Assembly: GCA_913775795.1 (NCBI GenBank)
Contig: CAJYLT010000060.1
Coordinates: 1-64,000, forward strand
Origin: an uncultured Sphingomonas sp.
Lineage (GTDB): Bacteria; Pseudomonadota; Alphaproteobacteria; Sphingomonadales; Sphingomonadaceae
Direction: 5' to 3'
Length of the DNA stretch: 64,000 bases
This document shows, piece after piece, positions 30,264 to 41,362 of the stretch. The notes beneath the pieces are model-generated. The model was not told where the DNA came from and did not search any database. It saw nothing but the letters and a program-made list of their open reading frames with translations. Position numbers and translations under genes: made by a program. Every line of letters begins with the position of its first letter. Positions within the stretch are counted from its first letter, which is position 1.

Positions 30264-31241
30264 TCAGCGCGGGGCGAGACGCGCGACGATGCCGCCGAGT
30301 TCGAACACGGTCCCGGCGGCATCCTGAGTCAGGGCGACCGCGATCCCGCCCACCGATCGGGCCGCGTCATGCGCGTCGAGTGCGGTGCGCAGGCGTTCGC
30401 CGGACGCGAGGCGCGCCTGTTCGGCGATGAAGGCGGGCACCCGCTCGACGAACGCGGTGAACCGCTCGGTCGCGCCCTTGCCGGACAATCCCTTGGCGAG
30501 GCGTCCGCGCACGGCATTGTCACGATCCCCGGTCGTGGCGATCTCGGCCAGATCGCGCTCGATCGCCGCCATGTCGAGCCCGGCAAAGGCGAGTGCGCGG
30601 CCGGGCGAACCGGCCCCAGCGCGGACCAACGCGGTCACCTCCGCCTCCGGCAAGTCGGGCGCCTCGCTGCGAAGCACCCGCGCCACCTGATCGTCGGCCA
30701 GCGCCGAAAAGCGCAGCGAGCGGCAGCGCGAGCGGATCGTCGGCAGCAGCCGACCGGGCGAGTGGCTGACGAGGAGGAAGATCGTCCCCGCGGGCGGCTC
30801 CTCCAGGTTCTTGAGCAGCGCGTTGGCGCCGCTGCGTTCCAGATCGTCGATCGCGTCGATCAGGACGACGCGCCGCGGCGACAGGGCCGGCTTGGTCGCG
30901 AACATCGGTTGCAGCGTGCGAACCTGGTCGATGGTGATGCTGCGCTTCAGCCCGTCGTCGGGCTTGGCTGCATCCTTGGGCAGGCGCACGAGCTCGCGAT
31001 AATCGGGATGTGCGCCGCTCGCCAGCAACCGCGCGACGCGGTGGTCGGGCGATAGCGGCCCGCTGGGCGGCACCGCGGGATCGAGCGCGCGGGCGAGTAG
31101 CAGCGCCGCGGCTTCCCGCGCGAACCGGCCCTTCCCCACACCCTCCGGGCCGGCGATCAGCCAGGCATGGTGGATCGCCTCGCCCCCAATCGCCGCGGCA
31201 AAGGCCGCGCGCGGCGCGTCGTTGCCGATGAGCGGTGTCAT
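30264..31241 (-). CDS. holB: DNA polymerase III subunit delta'
   Basis: HAWLIAGPEGVGKGRFA...IDAIDDLERSGANALLKNLEEPPAGTIFLLVSHSPGRLLPTIRSRCR. Confidence 0.9.
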   Translation of the reverse strand: MTPLIGNDAPRAAFAAAIGGEAIHHAWLIAGPEGVGKGRFAREAAALLLARALDPAVPPSGPLSPDHRVARLLASGAHPDYRELVRLPKDAAKPDDGLKRSITIDQVRTLQPMFATKPALSPRRVVLIDAIDDLERSGANALLKNLEEPPAGTIFLLVSHSPGRLLPTIRSRCRSLRFSALADDQVARVLRSEAPDLPEAEVTALVRAGAGSPGRALAFAGLDMAAIERDLAEIATTGDRDNAVRGRLAKGLSGKGATERFTAFVERVPAFIAEQARLASGERLRTALDAHDAARSVGGIAVALTQDAAGTVFELGGIVARLAPR

Positions 31242-31864
31242 GGCAGCAGGTCGGCAAGCGCCTCGATCAGCGCCGCCGTCACCTGATCCGGCGCGGCGGC
31301 GGCGTCGATGCGGCAGACCCGATCGGGCTCGGCGGCGGCGATGCGCGCGAACCCCTCGGCCACCGCGGCGTGAAAGCCGGTGCCGCGGGTTTCAAACCGG
31401 TCACTGGCCGCCCCGCCCCGTCCCGCCGCGCGCGCCGCGCCCTCCTCGGGCGGCAATTCGAGCAGGAACGTGCGGTCGGGCATCAGCCCGCGCGACCCGA
31501 AGCCGTGGAGCGCGAGGATCGCGGCATCGTCGATCCCCTGTGCCCCCTGATAGGCGCGGGTCGAATCGACATAGCGGTCGCAGATCACCCAATGCCCCGC
31601 GCCGATCGCCGGCCGGATGCGCTTCTCGACATGATCGGCACGCGCGGCGGCGAACAGCAATGTCTCGGCATGCGGGCTCCAGCGGCCGACATCGCCCTGC
31701 ATCAGCAGCTCGCGGATCGCCTCCGCCCCGTCGCTGCCGCCGGGTTCGCGGGTGACGAGGACGTGGAGACCGCGTGCCTCGAGCGCGGCGGCGAGGGCGC
31801 GGGCCTGTGTCGACTTGCCCGCACCCTCCCCGCCCTCGAGCGTGATGAACCGCCCTGGGCTCAA
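31238..31864 (-). CDS. tmk: Thymidylate kinase
   Basis: RFITLEGGEGAGKSTQARAL...DRYVDSTRAYQGAQG. Confidence 0.94.
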   Translation of the reverse strand: MSPGRFITLEGGEGAGKSTQARALAAALEARGLHVLVTREPGGSDGAEAIRELLMQGDVGRWSPHAETLLFAAARADHVEKRIRPAIGAGHWVICDRYVDSTRAYQGAQGIDDAAILALHGFGSRGLMPDRTFLLELPPEEGAARAAGRGGAASDRFETRGTGFHAAVAEGFARIAAAEPDRVCRIDAAAAPDQVTAALIEALADLLP

Positions 31865-33027
31865 GCGCCGAACAGCCCCATCAACCCGGCCCAGACACGG
31901 CCGAAGAAGCCGGCTTCCTCGACCGCGCTTTCGGCAACAAGCGGCAGGCGCTGCTCGCCGAGGTCAGCGCTGGTGATGACGAGGTCGGCGATATGCTGGC
32001 CCTGCTTGATCGGCGCCTTGACCGGCCCCTGATAGACGACCTTCGCGGTCATCGCCGCGTTGCTGCCCGCGGGCACGGTGACGTTGAGGTCGCGAGGTGC
32101 GACGAGGCCGACGGTCGCGGCATTGCCGAGCTGGACGTCCGCGGTCTCGACGCGCTTGCCTTGCTTGACCACGGGCTTCGCCTTCCACGCGTTGAAGCCC
32201 CACTGCATGAAGCGCACCGATTCACTGATGCGCTGGTTGAAGCTGTTAAGGCCCGCGACGACCATCACCAGGCGGCGGCCATTCTGTTCGGCGGAGCCCG
32301 TGAAGCCGTAACCCGCCTCTTCGGTATGGCCGGTCTTCAGCCCGTCGGCACCGGCGACGCGGCCGAGCAGCGGATCGCGGTTCGCCTGAGTTATGGCGTT
32401 GCCGCCCATCGTCTGGCCCCAGGTGAAGTCCTGTCGGCTGTAGAACTTCTTGTAGAGGTCCGGGTAGTTCTGGATCGTCGCCTTGGCGAGATGGGCTAGG
32501 TCGCGCGCGGTGACCATCGTGCGCCCCTCGTCGGGCCAGCCGTTCGACGTGCCGAACTGGCTGTTCGACAGGCCGATCGCCTTGGCACGCTGGTTCATCA
32601 GGTTGACGAACGCCTCCTCGGTGCCGGCGACGCCCTCCGCCAGCACGACGCAGGCGTCGTTACCCGACAGCACGACGACGCCGTAAAGGAGGTTCTCGAC
32701 GGTCACCTGCTCGTTCGGCGACAGGAACATCGTCGAGCCCGCCTTCGGCCCGTGCCACTTGGCCCAGGTTTCGGGGCGGACGGTCAGCTTCTGGTCTAGC
32801 TTCACCTCGCCGCGCTTGATCATGTCGAAGAGGACATAGACCGTCATCATCTTCGCCATCGACGCGGGCGGCATCCGGCGGTCGGCGTCCTTGGCATAGA
32901 GCACCGCGCCGGAGGACAGATCCTCCAGATAGGCGACGGGCGCCGGCGTGTCGAACGGCGGGCGCTGCGCCGCGGCGGGGGCAGCGGCGAGGAGGACGAG
33001 CGGCGAAAGGGCAAGCAGGCGGTTCAT
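31861..33027 (-). CDS. D-alanyl-D-alanine carboxypeptidase (PBP5/6-like)
   Basis: PPASMAKMMTVYVLFD (SxxK), SGNDACV (SxN), LKTGHTEEAG (KTG); signal peptide. Confidence 0.93.
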   Translation of the reverse strand: MNRLLALSPLVLLAAAPAAAQRPPFDTPAPVAYLEDLSSGAVLYAKDADRRMPPASMAKMMTVYVLFDMIKRGEVKLDQKLTVRPETWAKWHGPKAGSTMFLSPNEQVTVENLLYGVVVLSGNDACVVLAEGVAGTEEAFVNLMNQRAKAIGLSNSQFGTSNGWPDEGRTMVTARDLAHLAKATIQNYPDLYKKFYSRQDFTWGQTMGGNAITQANRDPLLGRVAGADGLKTGHTEEAGYGFTGSAEQNGRRLVMVVAGLNSFNQRISESVRFMQWGFNAWKAKPVVKQGKRVETADVQLGNAATVGLVAPRDLNVTVPAGSNAAMTAKVVYQGPVKAPIKQGQHIADLVITSADLGEQRLPLVAESAVEEAGFFGRVWAGLMGLFGA

Positions 33028-33059
33028 CGGTGGAAATTTACCCGGTGGCTTGAGGAACA

Positions 33060-33887
33060 TCAGGGGATACGGACGAGCGCGGCACCGGCCTGACCGCGGC
33101 GTGCGGCGGCGGCGCGGGCGGCCTCGGCGGCGGCGCGATCGGCGAAGGGGCCGAGTTGGACGCGATAGAGATTGCCCGCTGCGCTGACTCGGCCGCCGAG
33201 TTGGGCGGCGAGCGCGCGGGCATTGGCCTCGCTCGACAGCGCGGCGACCTGGACGCCCCAGCCGGTTGTCGGGGTCGGCTTGGGCCTCGCGGCGGCGGCT
33301 GGTTTTGGTGTGGGAGCGGATGCCGGTGCGCGTTCGGGCAGCATCTTGGGCTCGGGCTTCGGCCTCGCGACTTGGGGCTTCGGCGCGGGGGGCCTGGCGA
33401 CGGGTGGCGCTGGTCGCGACGCGCTCGCGGCCCTGAGCGCGGGCAGTTCCTTGCGCAGCCCAACGAGCAGGACCGGCGGTGCGTCGAGCCGCGCCGTGGC
33501 AGGCTGCCCGTTGCGCAGGGCGGCGACGTCCGGCGGCGACGGCCGCGCGCCGCGGACCCGCACCGGCGCGCCCGCGTCGACGCCCAGTTGGCTCAGCGCA
33601 TCCGCCGACAGTGCGATGGGCTGACCGGCGCGCGCGGGCGTGGCATCCTTGACCATCAGCAGCACCGTCCGGCCGGTGTCGAGCGACGTCACTTCGACGA
33701 AGCTGCCGATCGGCAAGGTCGCATGCGCCGCGCCGGTCGCGATCTCGGCCGCGCCGGCATAGCCGACGGCATCGTACCGCTCGCCCTCGTTCGAGGCGGC
33801 GCTCGGCCCCGCGCCCGGCGGGGGCGCGTCCTGCCCTGGTACGGCGCCCGCGAGAATCAGTGCGAGAAGATCAACTGGCGACGGCAT
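33060..33887 (-). CDS. RlpA-like / SPOR-domain protein
   Basis: Double-psi beta-barrel-like segment (SFVEVTSLDTGRTVLLMVKD), Pro/Ala linker, C-terminal SPOR (WGVQVAALSSEANARALAAQLGGRVSAAGNLYRVQLGPF). Confidence 0.82.
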   Translation of the reverse strand: MPSPVDLLALILAGAVPGQDAPPPGAGPSAASNEGERYDAVGYAGAAEIATGAAHATLPIGSFVEVTSLDTGRTVLLMVKDATPARAGQPIALSADALSQLGVDAGAPVRVRGARPSPPDVAALRNGQPATARLDAPPVLLVGLRKELPALRAASASRPAPPVARPPAPKPQVARPKPEPKMLPERAPASAPTPKPAAAARPKPTPTTGWGVQVAALSSEANARALAAQLGGRVSAAGNLYRVQLGPFADRAAAEAARAAAARRGQAGAALVRIP

Positions 33888-34902
33888 CGGCGAGCAGTCC
33901 TACCGAAAGCGCGTAGAAATTGGAGCAGTTGTAATCGAGGATGACGCGGTAGTTGCCCGTCAGCAGATACGCCGTCTGGCCCGGGCCGTCGGGCTCGATC
34001 AGCGTCGCCTGCACCTCGTCGGCGGGCCAGCGGCCACGCTGCGGCACCATGCCCATCGCGCGCCATTCGCGCATCGTCCGCCACTCGCTGTGCCGCTCGA
34101 ACACGCGCGGGCATCGCGGCGACAGCGTGCGCGTCGTCATCCCTGCCCGGTCGAAACCGGCGGGCACGTTGACCGCGACCCCCCATGGCTGTCCCGCCCG
34201 CCACCCGGCGTTGACGAAGTAGTTGCCGATCGAGGCCAGTGCATCGGCCTCGTTCGTCCAGATGTCCGCCTTCCCGTCGCCATCACCGTCGCGGGCGAGG
34301 CGCAGATAGATCGACGGCAGGAACTGCGGGTAGCCCATCGCGCCGGCCCAACTGCCCTTCAGCCGCTCCCGCGGCACGCCGCGGTCGAGGATCTTGAGCA
34401 GTGCGATGAACTCACCCTCGAACAGCGCGCGGCGACGCCCCTCATAGGCGAGCGTCGCGAGCGAGCGGGCAAGGTCGAAGTCGCCGGTATAGGCCCCGTA
34501 ATTGGTCTCGTGCCCCCAGATCGCGACCATGATCGACTCGGGGACGCCCGTCTCGGCTTCGATCCGCGACAGCTTCGAGCGATTGGCGGCATAGGCACGC
34601 TGTCCGCGGCCGATGCGCGCCGCATCGACGTGACGGGCGCGATAGGGCGCGAAGTTGAGCACCGCGCTCGGCGGGCCGCTGACGCCGCCAGGCTGGGCGC
34701 GATCGAGTTCGACCACCCGCGGATTGACCGTCAGCGTCGGCAGTACCGCATCCAGCGTCCGTGCGCTCACCCCGTCCGCCAGCGCGCGGCCGCGCACCTG
34801 CGACAGATAGGCCTGGAAGCCCGCATCGTCCTGTGCCGCCGCGCCGCCGGCCGTGCCGACCGCGACCGCGGCGCCCAGGAGCGCCGCTTTCCACCTACGC
34901 AT
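33871..34902 (-). CDS. Lytic murein transglycosylase (MltB/SLT_3 family)
   Basis: ETGVPESIMVAIWGHETNYGAYTGDFDLARSLATLAYEGRR...GSWAGAMGYPQFLPS; signal peptide at MRRWKAALLGAAVAVGTAGGAAAQ. Confidence 0.9.
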   Translation of the reverse strand: MRRWKAALLGAAVAVGTAGGAAAQDDAGFQAYLSQVRGRALADGVSARTLDAVLPTLTVNPRVVELDRAQPGGVSGPPSAVLNFAPYRARHVDAARIGRGQRAYAANRSKLSRIEAETGVPESIMVAIWGHETNYGAYTGDFDLARSLATLAYEGRRRALFEGEFIALLKILDRGVPRERLKGSWAGAMGYPQFLPSIYLRLARDGDGDGKADIWTNEADALASIGNYFVNAGWRAGQPWGVAVNVPAGFDRAGMTTRTLSPRCPRVFERHSEWRTMREWRAMGMVPQRGRWPADEVQATLIEPDGPGQTAYLLTGNYRVILDYNCSNFYALSVGLLADAVAS

Positions 34903-34973
34903 ATCACCCAACCCCAGCATGCGCCCGATGTGCCACAGTCGCGCCCGCGCCAGAACCCCCTTATCGCCGCCCC

Positions 34974-35001
34974 TTGCACAAATGCGCCGCAGGGCGCTAA
35001 C
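34974..35001 (+). promoter_or_regulatory. Putative housekeeping sigma promoter of the tRNA gene
   Basis: TTGCAC (34974-34979), 16-nt spacer, GCTAAC (34996-35001), then 13 nt to the tRNA 5' end. Confidence 0.45.
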
Positions 35002-35014
35002 GCCCCGGCGACGC

Positions 35015-35104
<90 letters not shown>

Positions 35105-35118
35105 CCGGCCCCCGGCGA

Positions 35119-36141
35119 TCAGGCGACCTTGACGACGAGCTTGCCGAAATTGCGGCCGCGCAGCAGATCGATGAACGCGGTCGGCGCGTTCTCCAGCCCC
35201 TCGACCACGTCCTCCTTGTACTTGAGCCTGCCCTCGGCGATCCACTGCGCGGCTTCGCGGTAGAAGTCGCGGCGCTGGTCGGCGAACTCGATCTGGATGA
35301 AGCCGCGGATCGTCAGGCTCTTGGTCAGGATATCGCGCATCGTGCCGGGCAGGCGGTCGCGGCCGGTATTGGCGCCCGCTTTCTCGTTGTAATGTGCGAT
35401 CAGGCCGCAGACGGGCACGCGGGCATAGGGGTTGAGGAGCGGGAACACCGCTTCCCAGACGGCGCCGCCGACATTTTCGAAATAGACGTCGATGCCGTCC
35501 GGGCATGCCGCCTTGAGCTGCTCGACGAAGTCGGGCGCGCGGTGGTCGACGACGGCGTCGAAATTCAGTTCGTCGCGGACGAACGCGCATTTCTCCGGTC
35601 CGCCGGCGATCCCGACCGCCCGCGCGCCCTTGATCTTCGCGATCTGTCCGACGGCCGAGCCGACCGCACCGCTGGCCGCGGCCACGACGACGGTCTCGCC
35701 GGGCTTGGGCTTGCCGATCGTCAGCAGGCCGGCATAGGCGGTGAAGCCCGGCATCCCGAGCACGCCGAGCGCGGTGCTGACCGGCGCCGCCGCGGGATCG
35801 AGCTTGCGCAGCCCCGTGCCGTCCGACAGCGCGTAGCTCTGCCAGCCCGAGTGCGAGAGCACGACGTCGCCCTCGGCGTAATCGGGGTGGCGCGAGGTGA
35901 CGACGCGGGCGACGGTGCCGCCCTCCATCACCGCGCCGATCTTGACCGGCGCGGCATAGGATTTCGCCGCGCTCATGCGTCCGCGCATATAGGGGTCGAG
36001 CGAGAGATACAGGATTTCGAGCAACACCTGTCCGTCAGCCGGCTCTGGCACCTCGGCGGTGTCGATCGTGAAATCAGCGGGCGTGGGCTCGCCATCGGGG
36101 CGGGCAGCGAGAAGGATGCGGCGGTTGGTGCGGGCGGTCAT
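35119..36141 (-). CDS. NADP-dependent medium-chain oxidoreductase (CurA-like)
   Basis: LDPYMRGRMSAAKSYA...VVAAASGAVGSAVGQIAKIKGARAVGIAGG; start at MTARTNRRILLAARPDGEP. Confidence 0.9.
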   Translation of the reverse strand: MTARTNRRILLAARPDGEPTPADFTIDTAEVPEPADGQVLLEILYLSLDPYMRGRMSAAKSYAAPVKIGAVMEGGTVARVVTSRHPDYAEGDVVLSHSGWQSYALSDGTGLRKLDPAAAPVSTALGVLGMPGFTAYAGLLTIGKPKPGETVVVAAASGAVGSAVGQIAKIKGARAVGIAGGPEKCAFVRDELNFDAVVDHRAPDFVEQLKAACPDGIDVYFENVGGAVWEAVFPLLNPYARVPVCGLIAHYNEKAGANTGRDRLPGTMRDILTKSLTIRGFIQIEFADQRRDFYREAAQWIAEGRLKYKEDVVEGLENAPTAFIDLLRGRNFGKLVVKVA

Positions 36142-36221
36142 CGGCGGGGTTCCGTACAGCAAGGTGGAATGCCGGACGAACGCCCTCGCCGCCGGCTCGT
36201 TCCGGTGCCGCAACGCTTCCT

Positions 36222-36596
36222 TCAGTCGTCGAGCAGCGCGTCGGTCATCCGCATCAGCGCGCCGCCAAGACCGCCGAGCGCGAAAGCGGGCCGCATCGAG
36301 TCGCGCCCGTCGTCGAGCCGCATCGACATGCGGGCCTTTACCGGCGTACCGGGTAGCCTCGGGCGTTCGGTCGTATCGGCGCACAGTTCGCTGTTGGGGC
36401 GATCCCCCGGCAGCAGGTCGAGCGGCAGGGGCTCCGCGGTCAGGCGTGGCAGGCGGGGCGCGCGTGGCTCAGCGGTGGTCAGGCGAAGGTCGAGGGTCGT
36501 CGGCAGGCGCAAGGCGGTCGGTGCGGACGGCGGCCCGTCTGCGGCAAGGCCGCCAGCGAGCATCATTCCCATCGCCACCGAAACCAGCGCGGCCAT
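36222..36596 (-). CDS. Hypothetical protein
   Basis: Short ORF with hydrophobic N-terminus MAALVSVAMGMMLAGGLAADG; coding status uncertain. Confidence 0.5.
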   Translation of the reverse strand: MAALVSVAMGMMLAGGLAADGPPSAPTALRLPTTLDLRLTTAEPRAPRLPRLTAEPLPLDLLPGDRPNSELCADTTERPRLPGTPVKARMSMRLDDGRDSMRPAFALGGLGGALMRMTDALLDD

Positions 36597-36702
36597 CGCG
36601 GTTCCCCACCCTCCCAGGCCGAGACAGCCGGGGATGTGGCCGAAACATGGCCGAAAGCGGGCGCAGTTACCAGCGCGAATGTAGGTGCGTTGCGGACCGA
36701 CC

Positions 36703-37041
36703 TCAGCCGGCGGTCAGGAGATCGAACTCGAACGGGGAAAGCGGCTCGTCGAACTGGCATCCCGCCTCGTAATCGCGCGACCAGACGATGCGCGTCAGCC
36801 GGCGGACGGCGCCCGGCAACGTCAGCAGGATGCTGCTGCCGGGGATGAGATCGCTGAAGGTCTGGAGCCGCGCGCCGCTCATCGACAGATCGGTGATGCG
36901 ACAGAGGCTGCCGTGGCGCCCCTCGTCGAACAGGCCGGCGTCGATCGAGACGGCCTTTCGGGTGGCCCGCCGGCTTTCGCCGGCGGCGATCGGGATCAGC
37001 TCTGCGGCGATCCGGGTGCGGACGGGGACATGGCTCTCCAT
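36703..37041 (-). CDS. PilZ domain-containing protein
   Basis: RRATRKAVSIDAGLFDEGRHGSLCRITDLSMSGARLQTFSDLIPGSSILLTLPG. Confidence 0.8.
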   Translation of the reverse strand: MESHVPVRTRIAAELIPIAAGESRRATRKAVSIDAGLFDEGRHGSLCRITDLSMSGARLQTFSDLIPGSSILLTLPGAVRRLTRIVWSRDYEAGCQFDEPLSPFEFDLLTAG

Positions 37042-37084
37042 GTCCCCGACGCTACGCTGCGTTAGTAAACGCCGCGTAAAGAGG

Positions 37085-37321
37085 TCACTTCGACTTCAGC
37101 GAAAGCCCGCCGAAACGCTTGTTGAAGCGCGCGACCTGGCCACCGGCGTCGAGCAGGCGCTGATTGCCGCCGGTCCAGGCCGGGTGCGCGAGCGGGTCGA
37201 TGTCCAGCGTCATCAGATCGCCTTCCTTGCCCCAGGTCGAGCGCGTCTCGAACACGGTGCCGTCGGTCATCTGGACGCGGATCATGTGATAGTCGGGGTG
37301 GCCGGTCTTCTTCACGTTCAA
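37085..37321 (-). CDS. rpmE: 50S ribosomal protein L31
   Basis: [45 protein letters not shown]. Confidence 0.93.
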   Translation of the reverse strand: MNVKKTGHPDYHMIRVQMTDGTVFETRSTWGKEGDLMTLDIDPLAHPAWTGGNQRLLDAGGQVARFNKRFGGLSLKSK

Positions 37322-37406
37322 TTCTCCGAAAATACCGCTGGTTTCCGACCAGCGGCGAAGGGCGGGCGCATAGCAGCGCCGCGCCCCCTCTGCAACTCGC
37401 GCCGGG

Positions 37407-37901
37407 TTACGCCGCCTTGGGCGGGTCGGCGATCATCGCGGTGAAGTTGGCCGTCGCCGCCACCGCGCCGTCGATCAGCGCGCGGCCGGCGAACTTGCAG
37501 ACGCTCGAGCGCTTCTGCACGAACTCGACCTCGAGCGTAAGCAGCACGCCGGGTTCGACGGGCTTCCGGAACTTGGCTTCCTCGATCGCCATGAAATAGA
37601 CGAGCTTGCCCGACCCGGCTAGGCCGAGGCTCTCGACCGCGAGCACGCCGGCGGCCTGCGCCAGCGCCTCGACGATCAAAACACCGGGCATGATCGGACG
37701 ACCGGGGAAATGCCCCTGGAAGAAGCCCTCGTTGATCGTCACTGCCTTGACCGCGCGGATCGACTTGTCGGGGACGATTTCCTCGACGCGATCCACCAGC
37801 AGCATCGGATAGCGATGCGGCAGCGCAGCCATCACGCGGGTGACGTCGAGCGGGCCGAGCGCAGCGCGCCCGGCCTCACCCGTCGTTACGGTGTCGGTCA
37901 C
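37407..37901 (-). CDS. fabZ: 3-hydroxyacyl-ACP dehydratase FabZ
   Basis: [15 protein letters not shown]...[32 protein letters not shown] start overlaps the ompH stop. Confidence 0.95.
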   Translation of the reverse strand: MTDTVTTGEAGRAALGPLDVTRVMAALPHRYPMLLVDRVEEIVPDKSIRAVKAVTINEGFFQGHFPGRPIMPGVLIVEALAQAAGVLAVESLGLAGSGKLVYFMAIEEAKFRKPVEPGVLLTLEVEFVQKRSSVCKFAGRALIDGAVAATANFTAMIADPPKAA

Positions 37902-38536
37902 CGGCCCGGCGTGGCGGCCGGACGCGCAGGCGCCGCCGCAGCTGCCGGCGCGGCCGCCGCGCCCTGCTGGCCCCCCGGCTGCCAGTTCGCGGGCGGCGTG
38001 ATGCTGACATTGGGGACGAGGCGGTTGAGCTCCGCGGTCACGTCGGCGGTGATGTCGGCCGAAGGCTGCGTCTGAACGGCGGCCTCGGGACGCAGCAGCA
38101 GCGTCACCTTCTTCTTCGACATGGCGGCGTTGACCGCTGCCTGAAGCTGCGCGCCGATCTGCTCGGCGGCATAGGCGCGGGCGCGCTGCACCGGCTGGGT
38201 CAGGCGCTGGAGCTCGGCATTCGCGGCCTGCTCCTTCTGCTGGATCGTGTTGGCCTGGGTGCGCAGCGCCGCCTCGTTCGCGTTGGGGGCCGAACGCGCC
38301 TTCTGGAAGGCGTCGACCAGCGGGCGAAGCTCGTTCTGGACGGCGGTCTGGCGCGACTGCGCCTGGTCGAGCTGCGCCTTGTAGGTCGTCTGGATCTGCG
38401 AGATCGCGGTCTTCCAGGCGTTCGATTCGAGCACCGCACCCTCGGGATTGGCGACGGCGATGCCGTTGACCTGCGCCAGCGACGGCGTGGCGATCGCAAC
38501 CGGGGCGAGCGCCGCGGCAATGAGGAACTTGTTCAT
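37898..38536 (-). CDS. OmpH/Skp family periplasmic chaperone
   Basis: Signal peptide and coiled-coil; directly downstream of bamA; Ala/Pro-rich C-terminus. Confidence 0.88.
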   Translation of the reverse strand: MNKFLIAAALAPVAIATPSLAQVNGIAVANPEGAVLESNAWKTAISQIQTTYKAQLDQAQSRQTAVQNELRPLVDAFQKARSAPNANEAALRTQANTIQQKEQAANAELQRLTQPVQRARAYAAEQIGAQLQAAVNAAMSKKKVTLLLRPEAAVQTQPSADITADVTAELNRLVPNVSITPPANWQPGGQQGAAAAPAAAAAPARPAATPGR

Positions 38537-41268
38537 TAGAAAGCGGCTCCAACGTTGAAGGTGAGAAGCTTGGGATCGTCGCCGTCGACCGAGATGATAT
38601 CCTTGGCGAGATCGATGCGCAGCGGCCCGAACGGCGAGTTCCAGTTGACGCCGACGCCGACGGTGATGCGCGGCTTGGGCGTGTCGCCGACGAAGCGCTC
38701 GAGGAACGGCGAGATCGTCTGCGACGCGGCCGAGTTCGGATCGTTGCCCGAGCAGGTGCCGCCATAGGTCGCCGAATAGCCGACCGCACAGGTCGTCAGT
38801 CGGGTGCCCGACACGCCGCTCTCGGTGAAGCTGTTGATGTAGAGCTGCTGCCCCGTATCGGTCGTGACCGGGCGGACGAGATCGAGCAGGCGCGGCGAGC
38901 CGTCGACGTTGAACACCGGCTTGCCGCTGGCATCGGTCGCCTGCGTGAAGGTCGCGGTCGGCAGCGGCTTCTTGATGTTGAACAGCGAACCGAGCTGGAC
39001 ATAGACCGACGGCCGCAGCCCCAGTTCCTGCGCGCCCGAACCGAGCGGGATTTCGAGCTCCGCCCGGCCGAGATAGTAGGCTTTGCCGCCCAGCGGATCG
39101 TCGACGATGCTCTGGCGATCGGTCTGGAGGATGATGTTGCCGTTTTCGTCGGTCGTGTACGGCGTGCGCAGCACGCGCGGGCCGACGCCGCGGATGTCGA
39201 AGCCGCGGAACTGCGGCTCACCGAGATAGAAGCGGTCGACGATGCGGACGGGGTCGATCCCCGGCCCGCGATCGTTCTCGAGGCTGTGGATATAGCCGCC
39301 CTGCGCGTTCACCGAGAAGATGAAGCCGCCGCCAAGGCCCCAGAAGCGGCTATATTCGCCGCGGCCACGGATATAGCGCACGTCGCCGCCGAGACCCGCG
39401 AAATCGACACCCGCGGTCAGGCGCTGGCCGCGCGTCGGCCGCAGGCGGCTGTTGAGGCTGTCATAAACGAGCGTCAGGCCGACGAGCGACGTCAGGCGGT
39501 TGCCGAGCTGCTCGCACAGATAGCGGCCGGCCTTCAGCGGGTCGCAGAAGCCGTTGGTGAAATAGAGCGATTCGTCGAGGCTGACGTCGTCCTGGCTGAG
39601 CTGATAGCGGCCCGACAGCGACCAGTACTCGGTCAGCGGCACACCCGCGACGATCTGGAACCCGGTCGAGGTCTGGCTGAACGTCGTGTTGCGATCGTTG
39701 CCGATGAAGTTGAACGAGTTGAAGTCGCGGCGGAAGATCGTGCCGCCCAGCGCGATGTTCTTGTCGAACAGATAGGGCTCGGTGAAGCCTAGCTCGACCG
39801 ACTTCGAATAAGCCGAATAATTGGCCTGGAGGCGCAGATCCTGCCCCTTGCCGCGGAAGTTGCGCTGGCGGATCGAGCCCTGAAGGATGAACCGCTCGAG
39901 GCTGGAGAAGCCCGCGGACAGCGTCAGCTCGCCGGTCGAGCGTTCCTCGACATTGGCGTTGAGGACGACGCGATCGGGCGACGAGCCCTCCTTCTCCTCG
40001 ATCTCGAACTTGTCCTGGAAGAAGCCGAGCGAGTTGACGCGATCCTGCGACCGCTTGCGAAGGAAGCTGTTATAGGCGTCGCCCTCCGACAGGCGCATTT
40101 CGCGGCGGATAACCTCGTCCTGCGTCTGTGTATTGCCGGTGATCTCGATACGCTCGACATAGGTGCGCGACGCTTCGGCGATGTTGAACGTCAGCCCCAT
40201 CGTCAGCGTTTCGGGGTCGCGGCGATATTCGGGGCGCACGTCGGCAAAGGCATAACCGAACAGGCCGGCGGTTTCGGTCAGCGACGTGACCGAATCCTCG
40301 ACCTGCTTGGCGTTGAACCAGTTGCCCTTCTTGATCGGCAGACCGGCGGCGAGCTTGGCGCCGTCGAAATCGCGGATGCCGCTGTCGACCTCGACATCAC
40401 CGAACTTGTAGCGCGGCCCTTCCTCGACCACGTAGGTGATGATGAAGTCTTCCTTGTCAGGCGTCAGCTCTGCCACCGCCGAAATCACGCGGAAGTCGGC
40501 ATAGCCCTCGGTCAGGTAGAACTGGCGCAGCTTCTGCTGGTCATAGGCCAGACGATCCTGGTCGTAGGACGTGTTCGAGCTGAAGAAGCGGAAGAGGCGT
40601 GCCTGCTTCGTCGCCATCTGCTTGCGCAGCGTGTCGTCGTCGTACTGCTGGTTGCCGATGATGTTGATCTGGCGAACCTTGGACTTCGGACCCTCGGTGA
40701 TCTCGAAGACGACGTCGACGCGGTTCTGGTCGAGATTGACCTGCTTGGGCTCGACCACCGCGGCGAAGCGGCCCTGGCGGCGGTAGAGTTCGATGATGCG
40801 CGCGACGTCGGTGCGGACGGCGGTGCGCGTGAAGATCTGGCGCGGCTTGAGCTTGATCTCGGGCAGGATCTTGTCGTTCTTCAACCGCTTGTTGCCCTCG
40901 AGCACGATGCGGTTGATGATCGGGTTCTCCTTGACCCGCACGATCAGGTCGCCGCTCTCGACGCCCTCGATCTGCACGTCCTGGAGCAGGTCGGAGGCGA
41001 GCAGGTCCTTGATCGCCTGGTCGACGCTCTCGTTGGTATAGGCCTGCCCGACGCGCAGCTTGGTATAGCTCAACACCGTCTCGGGCTCGATCCGCTGGCT
41101 GCCGACCACGCGAAGCGACTTGATCGTCCGCGCGGGCGCCGCCTGGATCGCGGGTGCGGGGGCCGGCGCCGCCTGTGCCGCGGGGGTCGCGGCCGGGGCT
41201 GCGGTCTGCGCCTGTGCCACGCCCGCCAGCATCGTGCCGGCAAGCAGCATCGCGCCATGCGCACCCAT
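38536..41268 (-). CDS. bamA: Outer membrane protein assembly factor BamA
   Basis: POTRA repeats ([27 protein letters not shown]) and Omp85 barrel ending [19 protein letters not shown]...TFNVGAAF. Start chosen at ATG 41268 (SD AAGGCGAG). Confidence 0.95.
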   Translation of the reverse strand: MGAHGAMLLAGTMLAGVAQAQTAAPAATPAAQAAPAPAPAIQAAPARTIKSLRVVGSQRIEPETVLSYTKLRVGQAYTNESVDQAIKDLLASDLLQDVQIEGVESGDLIVRVKENPIINRIVLEGNKRLKNDKILPEIKLKPRQIFTRTAVRTDVARIIELYRRQGRFAAVVEPKQVNLDQNRVDVVFEITEGPKSKVRQINIIGNQQYDDDTLRKQMATKQARLFRFFSSNTSYDQDRLAYDQQKLRQFYLTEGYADFRVISAVAELTPDKEDFIITYVVEEGPRYKFGDVEVDSGIRDFDGAKLAAGLPIKKGNWFNAKQVEDSVTSLTETAGLFGYAFADVRPEYRRDPETLTMGLTFNIAEASRTYVERIEITGNTQTQDEVIRREMRLSEGDAYNSFLRKRSQDRVNSLGFFQDKFEIEEKEGSSPDRVVLNANVEERSTGELTLSAGFSSLERFILQGSIRQRNFRGKGQDLRLQANYSAYSKSVELGFTEPYLFDKNIALGGTIFRRDFNSFNFIGNDRNTTFSQTSTGFQIVAGVPLTEYWSLSGRYQLSQDDVSLDESLYFTNGFCDPLKAGRYLCEQLGNRLTSLVGLTLVYDSLNSRLRPTRGQRLTAGVDFAGLGGDVRYIRGRGEYSRFWGLGGGFIFSVNAQGGYIHSLENDRGPGIDPVRIVDRFYLGEPQFRGFDIRGVGPRVLRTPYTTDENGNIILQTDRQSIVDDPLGGKAYYLGRAELEIPLGSGAQELGLRPSVYVQLGSLFNIKKPLPTATFTQATDASGKPVFNVDGSPRLLDLVRPVTTDTGQQLYINSFTESGVSGTRLTTCAVGYSATYGGTCSGNDPNSAASQTISPFLERFVGDTPKPRITVGVGVNWNSPFGPLRIDLAKDIISVDGDDPKLLTFNVGAAF

Positions 41269-41362
41269 CTTGCTCGCCTTGATCGCCGTCACCGTCGTCC
41301 CCACCCAAAATGTCCCGAAGAAAAGTCCCGTATCGGGGCGCAAGCCCCCTGCACGAACCGTG

